Assembly (NCBI GenBank): GCA_947087265.1
Contig: CAMUBY010000004.1
Span: 1 to 64,000, forward strand
Length of the DNA stretch: 64,000 bases
Source: an uncultured Clostridia bacterium
GTDB taxonomy: Bacteria; Bacillota; Clostridia; Christensenellales; Borkfalkiaceae
Direction of reading: 5' to 3'
The position numbers and the translations under genes were made by a program. Under the pieces are notes generated by a model. The model was not told the origin of the DNA, did no database searches, and worked only from the letters and a program-made list of their open reading frames with translations. This document shows positions 44,096 through 52,415 of the stretch, one piece after another (positions within the stretch are counted from its first letter, which is position 1; each line of letters opens with the position of its first letter).

Positions 44096-45899
44096 AACAG
44101 CGTGTAGGTCTTATTTGCAGATAGTAGGCTAGTCCGAATACGATAACTCCTAAGAAGAACACGTCGGGTACAATTATGAATGTTGCAATCGCATTGATGT
44201 CGCTAAAATCGATTTTAACCCAAAGAGCAACAATCATTGAAATTATCGCTAATATCAGGAACAGGACTACTGCGTGTACTATTGCGGGTGTTGTGCGTCT
44301 TAAAGACTGTTCTCCGTACTTATTAGCGTAAGCCAGACCGCATATCAGGAGAACGACGATTCCTACACCCCAAATCAGATAGGGATAGTAGACGGGCAGA
44401 GTAACGGAATTGCGTACCGCAAGTAAAATGCCGCCGAGTACGGCACAGAAAATGAAGAGCATAAGCGCACTGACGAACAAGGCTTTGCCTTTGTGTGTGA
44501 CACTCGTAGAGGCTTCCTCAATTTGAGTTTTTCCTTTTCCTCCTGCCGTTATGATACGGATTCCGTCCTGAGCGGCGCGTTCTTCCAAATCGTAAAAATC
44601 AATACCGTCAAGCGAGGTGGCGCGCTCGCGTTTTACTGTCTGAGAGGAATCGGGATTGATGGAATTTGCATATATCTTTCGTACGACACTGCGGTATTCC
44701 CAATCGTCCTCATCGTCAGAACTGACGGGTGGCGTTTCTTCCGGTTCTTCGTCGCCCACAGGCGCCGTGTAATAATTATATTCGGTTACCGAATCTTCGG
44801 AAGGCGGAGTATTGATGAGTTCGAGATAATTTTGATGTAACAGTTGCTGTTCGCGTTGACGGAAGAGCGCTTCCTGTTCTTCCACAATCTCTTTTTCGCG
44901 CTGTTGCAGCTCTTCAGCGTGCCGCCGCTGTTCTTCTTCAAGCCAACTGTCGCGTAAGCGGATTTGTTCTTCGTAGCGGTTGCGCTGTTCGTTTAAAGCA
45001 TCTTCGTTTTCTTTCAGGCGCTCGTCGAGTGCACGGAATTCTTCTGCATTAATCTGATTTTTGTTTGCTTCCAGTTGCTGTCTTTCTTCGTTCAGTTTTC
45101 TCTCTCGCTCGGCAATCTCGTGTTCACGCCATTCTCTTTCGCGCAGTAATGCATCGTTGCGCGCAAGCATTTCCGCTTCGTATTTTTGTTTTTCTAACGC
45201 AAATTGTGCCGCTTCTTCTTCAAACGCTTCCCGCGCTTCTTCAAGCTGCGTTACAGAATCTGCAAACGACGTGCGTTCTTCGTCCAAGGAATCGTGCGCA
45301 TCGTTGAAACTTGTAAGCTTTGCACGTTCTTCCGCAATTCTTGCTTCTTTTGCTTCAAGTTCTTTTTGTCGACTTTCGAGTTCGGCTTGTTTTTGTATGA
45401 GTTCACTTTGTTTTTGTACGAGCTCGGATTGGAGAGTATCGCGCTCAAAAAGGACGAACGGTTCATCGTCTTTTTCTCGGGAATGCGCACGTGTTGTGGT
45501 ATCGCGTAGCATGCGCATATCCACGGCAACGGGAGCGGGGTTGCTGAAATCAAAATCCTTATCGGAAATCAAACTGTCGATAACCGTTCTGGAATATTCC
45601 CATTCCGATTGATTTTGTTCGGAAATTTGTTTGCCCGCGTCGGTGAGTGAGAAATATTTTCTTCTGCCGCCGTTTACCGAACCGCCCCAATACGAAGTAA
45701 TGAAACCTTCCTTTTCGAGGCGTTTCAACGCACTGTAAAGAGAGGGCTGTTTTAATGAATATTGCCCATGGCTCTTGCGTTCGATTTCGGCGATAATCTC
45801 GTAACCGTATTTATCCCCGTCGTATAGGGCGCGGAGAATAATGGTATTGATATGACCGCGAATAAGGTCGGAACTAACGGTCTGATTCTCTTCTTCCAT
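44094..45899 (-). CDS. Membrane-anchored PadR-family regulator with long coiled coil
   Basis: Unusual 601-residue fusion. Residues ~10-105 are a PadR winged helix: LIRGHINTIILRALYDGDKYGYEI, LKQPSLYSALKRLEKEGFI and GGRRKYFSLTDAGK. Residues ~153-365 are a highly charged Glu/Gln/Arg coiled coil. Residues ~366-465 are an acidic linker (EEPETPP-like). Residues ~473-597 hold four membrane helices. Most PadR proteins are 100-200 soluble residues whose C-terminal part is a short dimerisation helix. This arrangement predicts a DNA-binding dimer tethered to the membrane, possibly sensing the envelope. The start follows AGGAGG. It converges on the giant gene and has a copy of the 17-bp palindrome above its promoter. 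Confidence 0.85.
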   Translation of the reverse strand: MEEENQTVSSDLIRGHINTIILRALYDGDKYGYEIIAEIERKSHGQYSLKQPSLYSALKRLEKEGFITSYWGGSVNGGRRKYFSLTDAGKQISEQNQSEWEYSRTVIDSLISDKDFDFSNPAPVAVDMRMLRDTTTRAHSREKDDEPFVLFERDTLQSELVQKQSELIQKQAELESRQKELEAKEARIAEERAKLTSFNDAHDSLDEERTSFADSVTQLEEAREAFEEEAAQFALEKQKYEAEMLARNDALLREREWREHEIAERERKLNEERQQLEANKNQINAEEFRALDERLKENEDALNEQRNRYEEQIRLRDSWLEEEQRRHAEELQQREKEIVEEQEALFRQREQQLLHQNYLELINTPPSEDSVTEYNYYTAPVGDEEPEETPPVSSDDEDDWEYRSVVRKIYANSINPDSSQTVKRERATSLDGIDFYDLEERAAQDGIRIITAGGKGKTQIEEASTSVTHKGKALFVSALMLFIFCAVLGGILLAVRNSVTLPVYYPYLIWGVGIVVLLICGLAYANKYGEQSLRRTTPAIVHAVVLFLILAIISMIVALWVKIDFSDINAIATFIIVPDVFFLGVIVFGLAYYLQIRPTRC

Positions 45900-45923
45900 G
45901 CGCTTCCTCCTACATTTAACTCT

Positions 45924-45952
45924 ATTTTACAATATTCGACATATTTTGTCAA
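45924..45952 (-). promoter_or_regulatory. Promoter of the PadR fusion gene
   Basis: Minus strand TTGACA (45952-45947), 17-bp spacer, TAAAAT (45929-45924). The spacer contains a second, loose GACAT...TGTC pair. Confidence 0.82.
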
Positions 45953-45962
45953 TCCTTCAATT

Positions 45963-45979
45963 ACTATGTCAGACATAAT
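45963..45979. repeat. Dispersed 17-bp palindrome, copy 3 (above the PadR fusion promoter)
   Basis: ACTATGTCAGACATAAT, about 10 bp upstream of the -35 box of the PadR fusion gene and ~48 bp before the divergent YkvI-like gene. It is well placed for autoregulation by PadR. Confidence 0.85.
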
Positions 45980-46026
45980 TTTACAAATTTTTTCATAAAT
46001 AGGAGGGGGAGGCAGAGCAATTCTGA

Positions 46027-47193
46027 ATGGGTATCTTGCGCGGAGCGCTGTTTATCGTCGGAACGAGTATCGGCGCGGGATTTTTATCGGGCGCAGAATT
46101 AGTCCGTTTTTTTCATACCGAACGCTTTTTTTTGCCCGTTATTTTATCTTCTATTGTTTTTTTCGGTTTGTGCGTTTTATATTTGTATGCAGGGAAAAAA
46201 TACGGCGGATTTCATGCTGTGCTGTCGGCGTTATTTGGGAAGAGCGCAAAGGTTGTAAAAGTCGCCGTTTCCCTGTGTTCGTTTATTCCCTGTGCAGGAA
46301 TGCTTGCAGGGCTTGACGCGCTTCTTCCGACTTACAAACCGATGCTTTCCGTTGTCGGGTTACTGTTTATTACGCTCTGTTTGCAAAAAGGCATGAAAGG
46401 GATTTCTGTTCTCAATTCCGTACTCGTGCCTGTGCTTCTGATATTTATTTTCTATTACGGTTGGGGTGAGAAAGAATTTTTTTACCCCGTTTTGTTCAGC
46501 AAAAAAGACGGTTATCTCGGCGGAATTCTCTACGCGTTTATGAACGTGTTTCTTGCCGCACCCGTCTTGATGGACGCAGGAAAAGAGATGAAACACACCG
46601 TGATTCCCGCCGCAATCGCAGGGCTTGTACTTGCACTTTGTTCTGTTTGTATCTTGGGAAGAATTTATCGGGAGGGGTCGGGCGCAATTGGAGCAGACAT
46701 GCCGTTTCTGTACGTCATGCGCGGTAAAAAAATCTTTCATTTGGCTACGGCATTTGCAATTCTTACCTCGCTTGCTTCCTCGCTTTATCCGCTTCTTACC
46801 TTGTGCGACGGTTGCAGTAAACACAAAAAAGCCGCAAAAGGAGGGGTACTCCTCGCGGCATTTTTGCTTTCCCGATTGGGTATTTCCGGAATTGTAAGAT
46901 ATTTATATCCTGCGCTTGGAATCGCCGGTTTAATCCTTTCAGCTTTCTGTATTTTTCACGAGTACTTTTTCCAAAAGCACTACAAGAAAATACATTCCCG
47001 CAGCCAAAATACAGAGGATAAAAATCGCCGTCATCACAAGGTCAAGTTTGAACACCTGACCGCCGTAAACGAGAAGGTATCCGAGTCCCGCACGGGAAAC
47101 GATGTACTCGCCCATAATCGAGCCAATCCACGCCATGCCGACGTTCACTTTCAGCATCGAAATAAACGAAGCAAACGAAGAGGGAATCACTAA
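46027..47193 (+). CDS. YkvI-like membrane transporter with C-terminus overlapping an antisense gene
   Basis: Polytopic protein with about ten hydrophobic segments in residues 1-310. The first (ALFIVGTSIGAGFLSGAEL) carries the Gly-rich unwound-helix motif of APC/LeuT-fold transporters and fits the YkvI family, whose substrate is unknown. The membrane part ends near residue 310 (LILSAFCIFHEYFF). From there the frame stays open for ~75 more residues that are strongly basic and hydrophilic, unlike the family, and that are the reverse strand of the end of the ABC permease gene. The stop is at 47191-47193, giving a 255-bp convergent overlap. Ribosome site GGAGG is 12 bp upstream. Confidence 0.78.
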   Translation: MGILRGALFIVGTSIGAGFLSGAELVRFFHTERFFLPVILSSIVFFGLCVLYLYAGKKYGGFHAVLSALFGKSAKVVKVAVSLCSFIPCAGMLAGLDALLPTYKPMLSVVGLLFITLCLQKGMKGISVLNSVLVPVLLIFIFYYGWGEKEFFYPVLFSKKDGYLGGILYAFMNVFLAAPVLMDAGKEMKHTVIPAAIAGLVLALCSVCILGRIYREGSGAIGADMPFLYVMRGKKIFHLATAFAILTSLASSLYPLLTLCDGCSKHKKAAKGGVLLAAFLLSRLGISGIVRYLYPALGIAGLILSAFCIFHEYFFQKHYKKIHSRSQNTEDKNRRHHKVKFEHLTAVNEKVSESRTGNDVLAHNRANPRHADVHFQHRNKRSKRRGNH

Positions 47194-47769
47194 CTTTCTC
47201 AGGATTTGGAGTTTGCTTGCGCCCATCGATTTCAAAAGCAGTATTTTATTCTTATCGGTGGCGATGAAAGCCGAAAGCATATGCATGATAGCCACGATAA
47301 GCCCTACGAGAACGGTCATAAAGATAATTGCTTTGTTGCCAGTTCCGAACCAGATAATAATGAGCGGACCGAGTGCGATTTTGGGAAGCGCATTGAGAAC
47401 GACGATATAGGGTTCCAATACACGGCGGACGGTTTCGCTCCACCAGAGCGCGAGCGCAATGAGAACGCCGAGCACGACGGCAATCACAAAGCCGATTAAA
47501 GTTTCCAGCAAGGTGACGCCGATATGATAGAACAGCGTGCCGTCGTTATAGAGCGAACCGATTGTCTTACAGACGCGCGAGGGTGAACTCATGATAAACG
47601 GGTCTACCCAGCCGAGCGCGGTGGAAAGTTCCCAAAAGCCCAACAGCAGCGCTAATAGCCCGATGCGAAGCAGCCAGACGAGGGCAATTTTCAATCTTTG
47701 TTTTTTGAGGTACTTTTTGTGTTCCTCCGAATAAATCATCGCTTTTTTCATCCGTTTAATTCCCTCCAA
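46939..47769 (-). CDS. ABC transporter permease (SsuC/ThiX-like)
   Basis: Permease of 276 residues with a basic N-terminus and six predicted helices. The EAA loop reads LLKSMGASKLQILRKLVIPSSFASFI and contacts the ATPase encoded upstream. The family (BPD_transp_1; taurine/nitrate/HMP-type) imports small organic or inorganic anions or thiamine precursors. It is the last gene of a three-gene importer operon (binding protein, ATPase, permease) and overlaps the ATPase gene by 22 bp. Its last 255 bp overlap the convergent YkvI-like frame. Confidence 0.9.
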   Translation of the reverse strand: MEGIKRMKKAMIYSEEHKKYLKKQRLKIALVWLLRIGLLALLLGFWELSTALGWVDPFIMSSPSRVCKTIGSLYNDGTLFYHIGVTLLETLIGFVIAVVLGVLIALALWWSETVRRVLEPYIVVLNALPKIALGPLIIIWFGTGNKAIIFMTVLVGLIVAIMHMLSAFIATDKNKILLLKSMGASKLQILRKLVIPSSFASFISMLKVNVGMAWIGSIMGEYIVSRAGLGYLLVYGGQVFKLDLVMTAIFILCILAAGMYFLVVLLEKVLVKNTES

Positions 47770-48485
47770 AGTATTTCAAACCACTCGGAAAATTGAGGCA
47801 TTTCTCTTCTTTTGAGCGGATTTTTCACTTCCCCGAAATCGAGTTCGTGCGAATAGGCAACATGGGCAGGGCGCTGTGAGAGCACAAGCACGCGGTCTGC
47901 AAGCGAAATCGCTTCCGAAATATCGTGCGTAATTAAAAGCGCGGTTTTTCCTTCGCTGCGGATAATGGCGGATACGTCTTCGCAAACGTTTAATCGGGTT
48001 TGGTAATCGAGTGCGGAGAACGGTTCGTCGAGTAGCAGAATATCGGGGTTGGTCGCAAGCGTGCGAATCAGCGCGGCGCGTTGACGCATACCGCCCGAAA
48101 GTTGGGAAGGATAACTTTGCAAGAAGTCCTTTAATCCGTATTTTTCGGCAAGATTTCTTGCGCGCTCCCTGTGTTCAGGCGTGTTGAGTTTCTTGATTTC
48201 CAGCGGTAAAAAGATATTCTTTTCAATTGTCCGCCATTGAAACAGCTGGTCTTTTTGCAGCATATATCCGAAACTGCCGTGGCTTTTAATGACCCCGGCC
48301 GAAGGTTTCAAGAGACCTGCCGCCAGAGACAGGAGAGTCGTTTTGCCGCAACCGGATGGGCCGATAATGGCTACAAATTCACCTGCGTTTACAGAAAAGT
48401 TGAGTCCTTCCGCTGCCGTTGTTTCCCCGCGCCTGGTGTGATAAGTCAGTTTTACGTCAGTGAACGTAAGAATTTCTTGTTCCAT
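47748..48485 (-). CDS. ABC transporter ATPase (SsuB/ThiZ-like)
   Basis: ATPase of 245 residues with Walker A GPSGCGKTT, signature LSGGMRQRAALIRTL, Walker B ILLLDEPFSALD and the H-loop ALLITHDISEA. The GMRQR form of the signature is typical of the nitrate/sulfonate/taurine/thiamine-precursor group. It works with the permease downstream and the binding lipoprotein upstream (gap 40 bp). Confidence 0.93.
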   Translation of the reverse strand: MEQEILTFTDVKLTYHTRRGETTAAEGLNFSVNAGEFVAIIGPSGCGKTTLLSLAAGLLKPSAGVIKSHGSFGYMLQKDQLFQWRTIEKNIFLPLEIKKLNTPEHRERARNLAEKYGLKDFLQSYPSQLSGGMRQRAALIRTLATNPDILLLDEPFSALDYQTRLNVCEDVSAIIRSEGKTALLITHDISEAISLADRVLVLSQRPAHVAYSHELDFGEVKNPLKRREMPQFSEWFEILWRELNG

Positions 48486-48525
48486 AAGCGTGTCTTCCGT
48501 ATTTCAAGTGTTTATTTTTTGTTGT

Positions 48526-49524
48526 TTATTTAGAAAGAGATGCGTAAACCGCATTTACATAGTGGTTATCTACGAGTTTTTCAAAGCTCCCGCGTGTTTC
48601 CAATTCGCCTGCCGATTCTATAATATCTTGTAAACGGTTGAAACTTGCTTCCGTCATTGCCATGTCGGTCGCCCAGGAGTTGATGGTCTGATAATTTTTG
48701 ACACTGACAGCAATCGATTCCACGGAAGTGGAGGGGAAATGCTTTACAAGATTGGGTGCAATGGTTGCGGGGTCGGTTTCCTGAACGTATTTTACAGCTT
48801 TCAGCATTGCACGCAAGAAACCGTTTACAACGTCTTCGTGCTTATTGAGCCAAGAACGTTTTGCAATGTACGAGGTGTAAGGGATAACGCCGCCCGCCTC
48901 GCCGACCGATGCTACGATATAACCTTTGCCCGAAGCCTCAAATTCAGAAGCAGTCGGCTCGAACATAGTGCAGTAATCGGCGGTGCCTTCCGCAAATGCA
49001 GCCGTCATCAGGTTAAATTCAACCCCGTAATTGATATTGATATCCGAAGCGGTAAAGCCGTTTTCTTTTAAGATGTATTCAAACGTCATTGCGGGAACGC
49101 CGCCGCGCCGTCCTACTAAAAGTTCCTTTCCTTTCAAGTCCGACCATTGGAAATCGGGTTCTTCTTTGCGCGAAACAAGGAAAGAGCCGTCACGCTGCGT
49201 CAGTTGTCCGAATACGGTGGGGATATCGTTCGTGCCGCCGAGCATGACGTAGAGTGCGGCTTCGGGACCGCAGAAACCGATATCTGCGTCGCCGGAAAGA
49301 ACGGCAGACATTACGTTATTTGCGCCGCCGCCGTTGGTAAGTTCAATTTTAATGCCTTCCTCTTCAAAATAACCGAGAGAATCGGCAATGTACATCGGTG
49401 CATAAAAGACGGAATGCGTTACTTCGTTAATTTTAATTTTTGTCAATCCGTCTGAATCTCCGCAAGCAGAGAGGGGAAGCAGCGCGAAAAGCGTTGCGCC
49501 CAAGAGAGCTATTGTTTTTTTCAT
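48526..49524 (-). CDS. Substrate-binding lipoprotein, NMT1/THI5-like
   Basis: Binding protein of 332 residues. Lipoprotein signal with lipobox LSAC (hydrophobic stretch, Cys near residue 21). The mature part begins IKINEVTHSVFYAPMYIADSLGYF and has GGGANNVMSAVLSGDADIGF, the hallmark of NMT1/THI5/SsuA proteins. Candidate ligands are a thiamine precursor, a sulfonate or a similar small anion. No TPP riboswitch is visible upstream, so thiamine specificity has no support from regulation. First gene of the importer operon. Confidence 0.88.
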   Translation of the reverse strand: MKKTIALLGATLFALLPLSACGDSDGLTKIKINEVTHSVFYAPMYIADSLGYFEEEGIKIELTNGGGANNVMSAVLSGDADIGFCGPEAALYVMLGGTNDIPTVFGQLTQRDGSFLVSRKEEPDFQWSDLKGKELLVGRRGGVPAMTFEYILKENGFTASDININYGVEFNLMTAAFAEGTADYCTMFEPTASEFEASGKGYIVASVGEAGGVIPYTSYIAKRSWLNKHEDVVNGFLRAMLKAVKYVQETDPATIAPNLVKHFPSTSVESIAVSVKNYQTINSWATDMAMTEASFNRLQDIIESAGELETRGSFEKLVDNHYVNAVYASLSK

Positions 49525-49555
49525 ATTTTTCTCCGTGAAAATAAAAGAATATTAT

Positions 49556-49585
49556 ATTTTATGCCATTGGCAGATTTATTGACAA
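49556..49585 (-). promoter_or_regulatory. Promoter of the importer operon
   Basis: Minus strand TTGTCA (49585-49580), 18-bp spacer, TAAAAT (49561-49556). Its -35 box is the reverse strand of the valS -35 box, so the two divergent promoters share these bases. Confidence 0.65.
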
Positions 49586-49607
49586 CCCCCGAAAAAAGGT
49601 TTATAAT
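49579..49607 (+). promoter_or_regulatory. Promoter of valS
   Basis: TTGACA (49579-49584), 17-bp spacer, TATAAT (49602-49607): full consensus. The leader is only ~26 nt, too short for a T-box. Confidence 0.9.
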
Positions 49608-49639
49608 AGATTCTGTATTACGCTTTTCAGGAAAGAACT

Positions 49640-52270
49640 ATGAGAGAAATGCAAACGACCTATAATCACAAGGATTTTGAAGAACGGATATATGCGGATT
49701 GGTTGAAAAACGATTGTTTCCGTGCGGAAATCGACCTCGAAAAAGTTCCGTTTACCGTGATGATGCCGCCCCCGAACGTTACGGGGCAACTTCATATGGG
49801 ACACGCCATGGACGAAACCATGCAGGATATCCTCGTTCGTTTTAAGCGGATGCAGGGGTACTGTGCGCTTTGGCTTCCCGGAACCGACCATGCTGCGCTT
49901 GCAACTGAAGTAAAAGTTGCACAGCAACTCCGTGAAGAAGGACTCAGTAAAGAAGAAGTTGGCAGAGAGGAATTTCTGCGCCGCACCTGGGCATGGAAAG
50001 AAAAATACGGCGGCAGAATTGTAGAACAACTGAAAAAACTCGGTTCTTCGTGTGATTGGTCGCGCTTGGCATTCACAATGGATGAAAAGTGCTCGCTTGC
50101 GGTGCGCGAAGCGTTTTTCCGTCTTTATAAAAAAGGACTCATCTACCGTGGAAACCGTATTATCAACTGGTGTACCGGCTGTAAGACCGCGCTTTCCGAC
50201 GTGGAAGTGGAATATTCGGAAGACGCAGGGCATTTCTGGTATTTCAATTATCCCGTAGAGGGTACGGAAGAATATATTACCATTGCTACGACGCGCCCGG
50301 AAACCATGCTGGGCGATACGGCGGTTGCCGTCAATCCGAAGGACAAGCGGTATTCCCGTTATGTAGGGAAAACGCTTTGCCTTCCGCTTACCGACCGTAA
50401 GATTCCGCTGATTGCGGACGAATACGTCGACCCCGAATTCGGCACGGGTTGCGTGAAGATTACGCCTGCGCACGACCCCAACGACTTTGAAGTGGGACTT
50501 CGCCATAATTTGCCTGTGATTCGCGTGATGAACGACGACGGCACAATGAACGAAGCGTCGGGCAAATATGCAGGGTTGGACCGTTTTGAGGCAAGAAAAC
50601 AAATCGTTGCCAAAATGCAGGAATTGGGGTTGCTTGTAAAAATCGAGCCGCACACACATAACGTGGGGCATTGTTCCCGTTGCGGTACAACGTTAGAACC
50701 TGTCGTTTCCAGACAGTGGTTTGTGAAAATGCAGCCTCTCGCAAAACCTGCGATAGATGCGGTTGCGAAAAATAAGACGAAATTTACGCCCGACCGTTTT
50801 TCTAAAATTTATTATAATTGGTTAGAGAATATCCGCGATTGGTGTATATCTCGCCAACTTTGGTGGGGGCACCGCATTCCCGTATGGTATTGCGAAGATT
50901 GCGGCGAAGAGATTTGCGCCGTTGAAACGCCGACCGTTTGCCCGAAGTGCGGAAGCGTGCGCTTAAAACAAGACGAAGACGTGCTGGACACTTGGTTTTC
51001 TTCCGCGCTTTGGCCGTTTTCCACGCTCGGTTGGCCGAACAATACGCCTGATTTCAACTACTTCTATCCGACAGACGTACTTGTCACGGGGTATGATATT
51101 ATTCCGTTCTGGGTTATGAGAATGATGTTCTCGGGAATCGAGCAGACCGACAAAGTTCCTTTCCGCGACGTACTCATTCACGGACTTGTTCGTGACGAGC
51201 AGGGGCGGAAGATGAGTAAATCTCTCGGGAACGGAATCGACCCGCTGGAAATCATTGAAAAATACGGGGCGGATTCGCTGCGCCTTTCGCTTGTAACGGG
51301 AATTGCTCCGGGGAACGATACGCGGTTTACCGATACGAAAGTGGAGGCTTCGCGCAACTTTATCAATAAGGTATGGAATGCGGCACGATTCGTCGTCATG
51401 AACGCGCAGGGGGCGGAAGTTCCTGCGATTACCGATATTCGCTTGCAACCTGCCGACCGTTGGATTATTTCGCGTCTGCAATCGTGTATCCGCGAGGTAA
51501 CGCTCTCCCTTCAAAAGTACGATTTGGGGATTGCCGCCGATAAACTGATTGATTTTACCTGGAACGATTTTTGCGATTGGTATATTGAACTTTCTAAACC
51601 TGCGCTCTATGGGGAAGACAAAGAGAGAAAACGCGCTACGCTCGGGGTACTGTTGTTTGTGCTCGATAATGCGTTAAAACTGTTGCATCCGTTTATTCCG
51701 TTTGTTACGGAAGAAATTTACTCCTATCTCCCGAATGCAAAAGGCAAGGTCATTACTTCCGATTATCCGCGTTACAATATGAAACTCTCCTATAAAAAGG
51801 AAGCGAAGGTGTTTGAGGGCGTAATCGATTTAATCAAAGCGGTACGCGCCATGAAAGTGGAAGTTAATTGTCCTCCTGCCAAAAAAGTTCATTTGTATCT
51901 CGTAACCGAAGCGCGACGACTAATTGCAGCAAATAAAAATTCCATTTTGCGTTTGGCGGGTGCAAGCGCAATTGAATTTACGGAAAACGGCAACGGGAAC
52001 GGAGAAAAGACGGTTTCTAAGGTATGCGAAATCGGTCAGATTTTTATTCCGCTCGGCGAACTTGTAAATCTTGATGAGGAGCGGGCAAGGCTGAATAAGG
52101 AACTCGAACGCATCAAGGGTGAAATTGCACGTGCAGACGGCAAACTACTGAATAAAAACTTCGTCGCCAAAGCGCCTAAAAAACTTGTGGAAGACGAGCG
52201 CGCCAAGAAAGAAAAATACCTTGACATGAAAGAAAAAGTCGAGAAACAGTTAAAAGGGTTGTTTGAATAA
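49640..52270 (+). CDS. valS: Valyl-tRNA synthetase
   Basis: Class I aminoacyl-tRNA synthetase of 876 residues, normal length. It shows the HIGH motif as PPPNVTGQLHMGHAMD, the CP1 editing domain with TTRPETMLGDTAVAVNP, the KMSKS loop as GRKMSKSLGNGIDP and the C-terminal coiled-coil arm (ELVNLDEERARLNKELERIK). CxxC pairs around YCEDCGEEIC and CPKCGS form a probable zinc finger. It stands alone between its consensus promoter and a terminator. Confidence 0.97.
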   Translation: MREMQTTYNHKDFEERIYADWLKNDCFRAEIDLEKVPFTVMMPPPNVTGQLHMGHAMDETMQDILVRFKRMQGYCALWLPGTDHAALATEVKVAQQLREEGLSKEEVGREEFLRRTWAWKEKYGGRIVEQLKKLGSSCDWSRLAFTMDEKCSLAVREAFFRLYKKGLIYRGNRIINWCTGCKTALSDVEVEYSEDAGHFWYFNYPVEGTEEYITIATTRPETMLGDTAVAVNPKDKRYSRYVGKTLCLPLTDRKIPLIADEYVDPEFGTGCVKITPAHDPNDFEVGLRHNLPVIRVMNDDGTMNEASGKYAGLDRFEARKQIVAKMQELGLLVKIEPHTHNVGHCSRCGTTLEPVVSRQWFVKMQPLAKPAIDAVAKNKTKFTPDRFSKIYYNWLENIRDWCISRQLWWGHRIPVWYCEDCGEEICAVETPTVCPKCGSVRLKQDEDVLDTWFSSALWPFSTLGWPNNTPDFNYFYPTDVLVTGYDIIPFWVMRMMFSGIEQTDKVPFRDVLIHGLVRDEQGRKMSKSLGNGIDPLEIIEKYGADSLRLSLVTGIAPGNDTRFTDTKVEASRNFINKVWNAARFVVMNAQGAEVPAITDIRLQPADRWIISRLQSCIREVTLSLQKYDLGIAADKLIDFTWNDFCDWYIELSKPALYGEDKERKRATLGVLLFVLDNALKLLHPFIPFVTEEIYSYLPNAKGKVITSDYPRYNMKLSYKKEAKVFEGVIDLIKAVRAMKVEVNCPPAKKVHLYLVTEARRLIAANKNSILRLAGASAIEFTENGNGNGEKTVSKVCEIGQIFIPLGELVNLDEERARLNKELERIKGEIARADGKLLNKNFVAKAPKKLVEDERAKKEKYLDMKEKVEKQLKGLFE

Positions 52271-52279
52271 ACTTATAGA

Positions 52280-52314
52280 AAATTCCGCTTTAACAGGGCG
52301 GAATTTTTTTTATA
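52280..52314 (+). terminator. Terminator after valS
   Basis: AATTCCGC and GCGGAATT arms, followed by eight Ts. Confidence 0.9.
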
Positions 52315-52344
52315 AAAAATAGTTCGTAATCTGCGTTCAAACGT

Positions 52345-52373
52345 TTGACTTCAAAAAAAAAATCTGTTAAAAT
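52345..52373 (+). promoter_or_regulatory. Promoter of rex-adhE
   Basis: TTGACT (52345-52350), 17-bp spacer, TAAAAT (52368-52373) with an extended -10 TG at 52365-52366. The start point near 52380 falls in the palindrome at 52378-52397. Confidence 0.65.
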
Positions 52374-52377
52374 TATA

Positions 52378-52397
52378 ATCGATAAAAATTTATCGAT
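52378..52397. promoter_or_regulatory. Probable Rex operator (variant Rex box)
   Basis: ATCGATAAAAATTTATCGAT: 9-bp arms with a 2-bp centre. Aligned as 7-4-7 it reads TCGATAA-N4-TTATCGA and matches five of seven bases in each half of the clostridial Rex box TTGTTAA-N4-TTAACAA. It lies at the transcription start of rex itself. Confidence 0.65.
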
Positions 52398-52415
52398 ATC
52401 AAAAAGAGGGATGTT

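Noticed and set aside
49525..49639. TPP riboswitch for the importer or T-box for valS
   Set aside because: The leaders are about 25 nt each and contain none of the conserved riboswitch or T-box sequences.
49601..50671. 356-codon minus-strand frame opposite valS
   Set aside because: valS is intact on the plus strand and carries the HIGH motif in this interval; no start signal for the minus frame.
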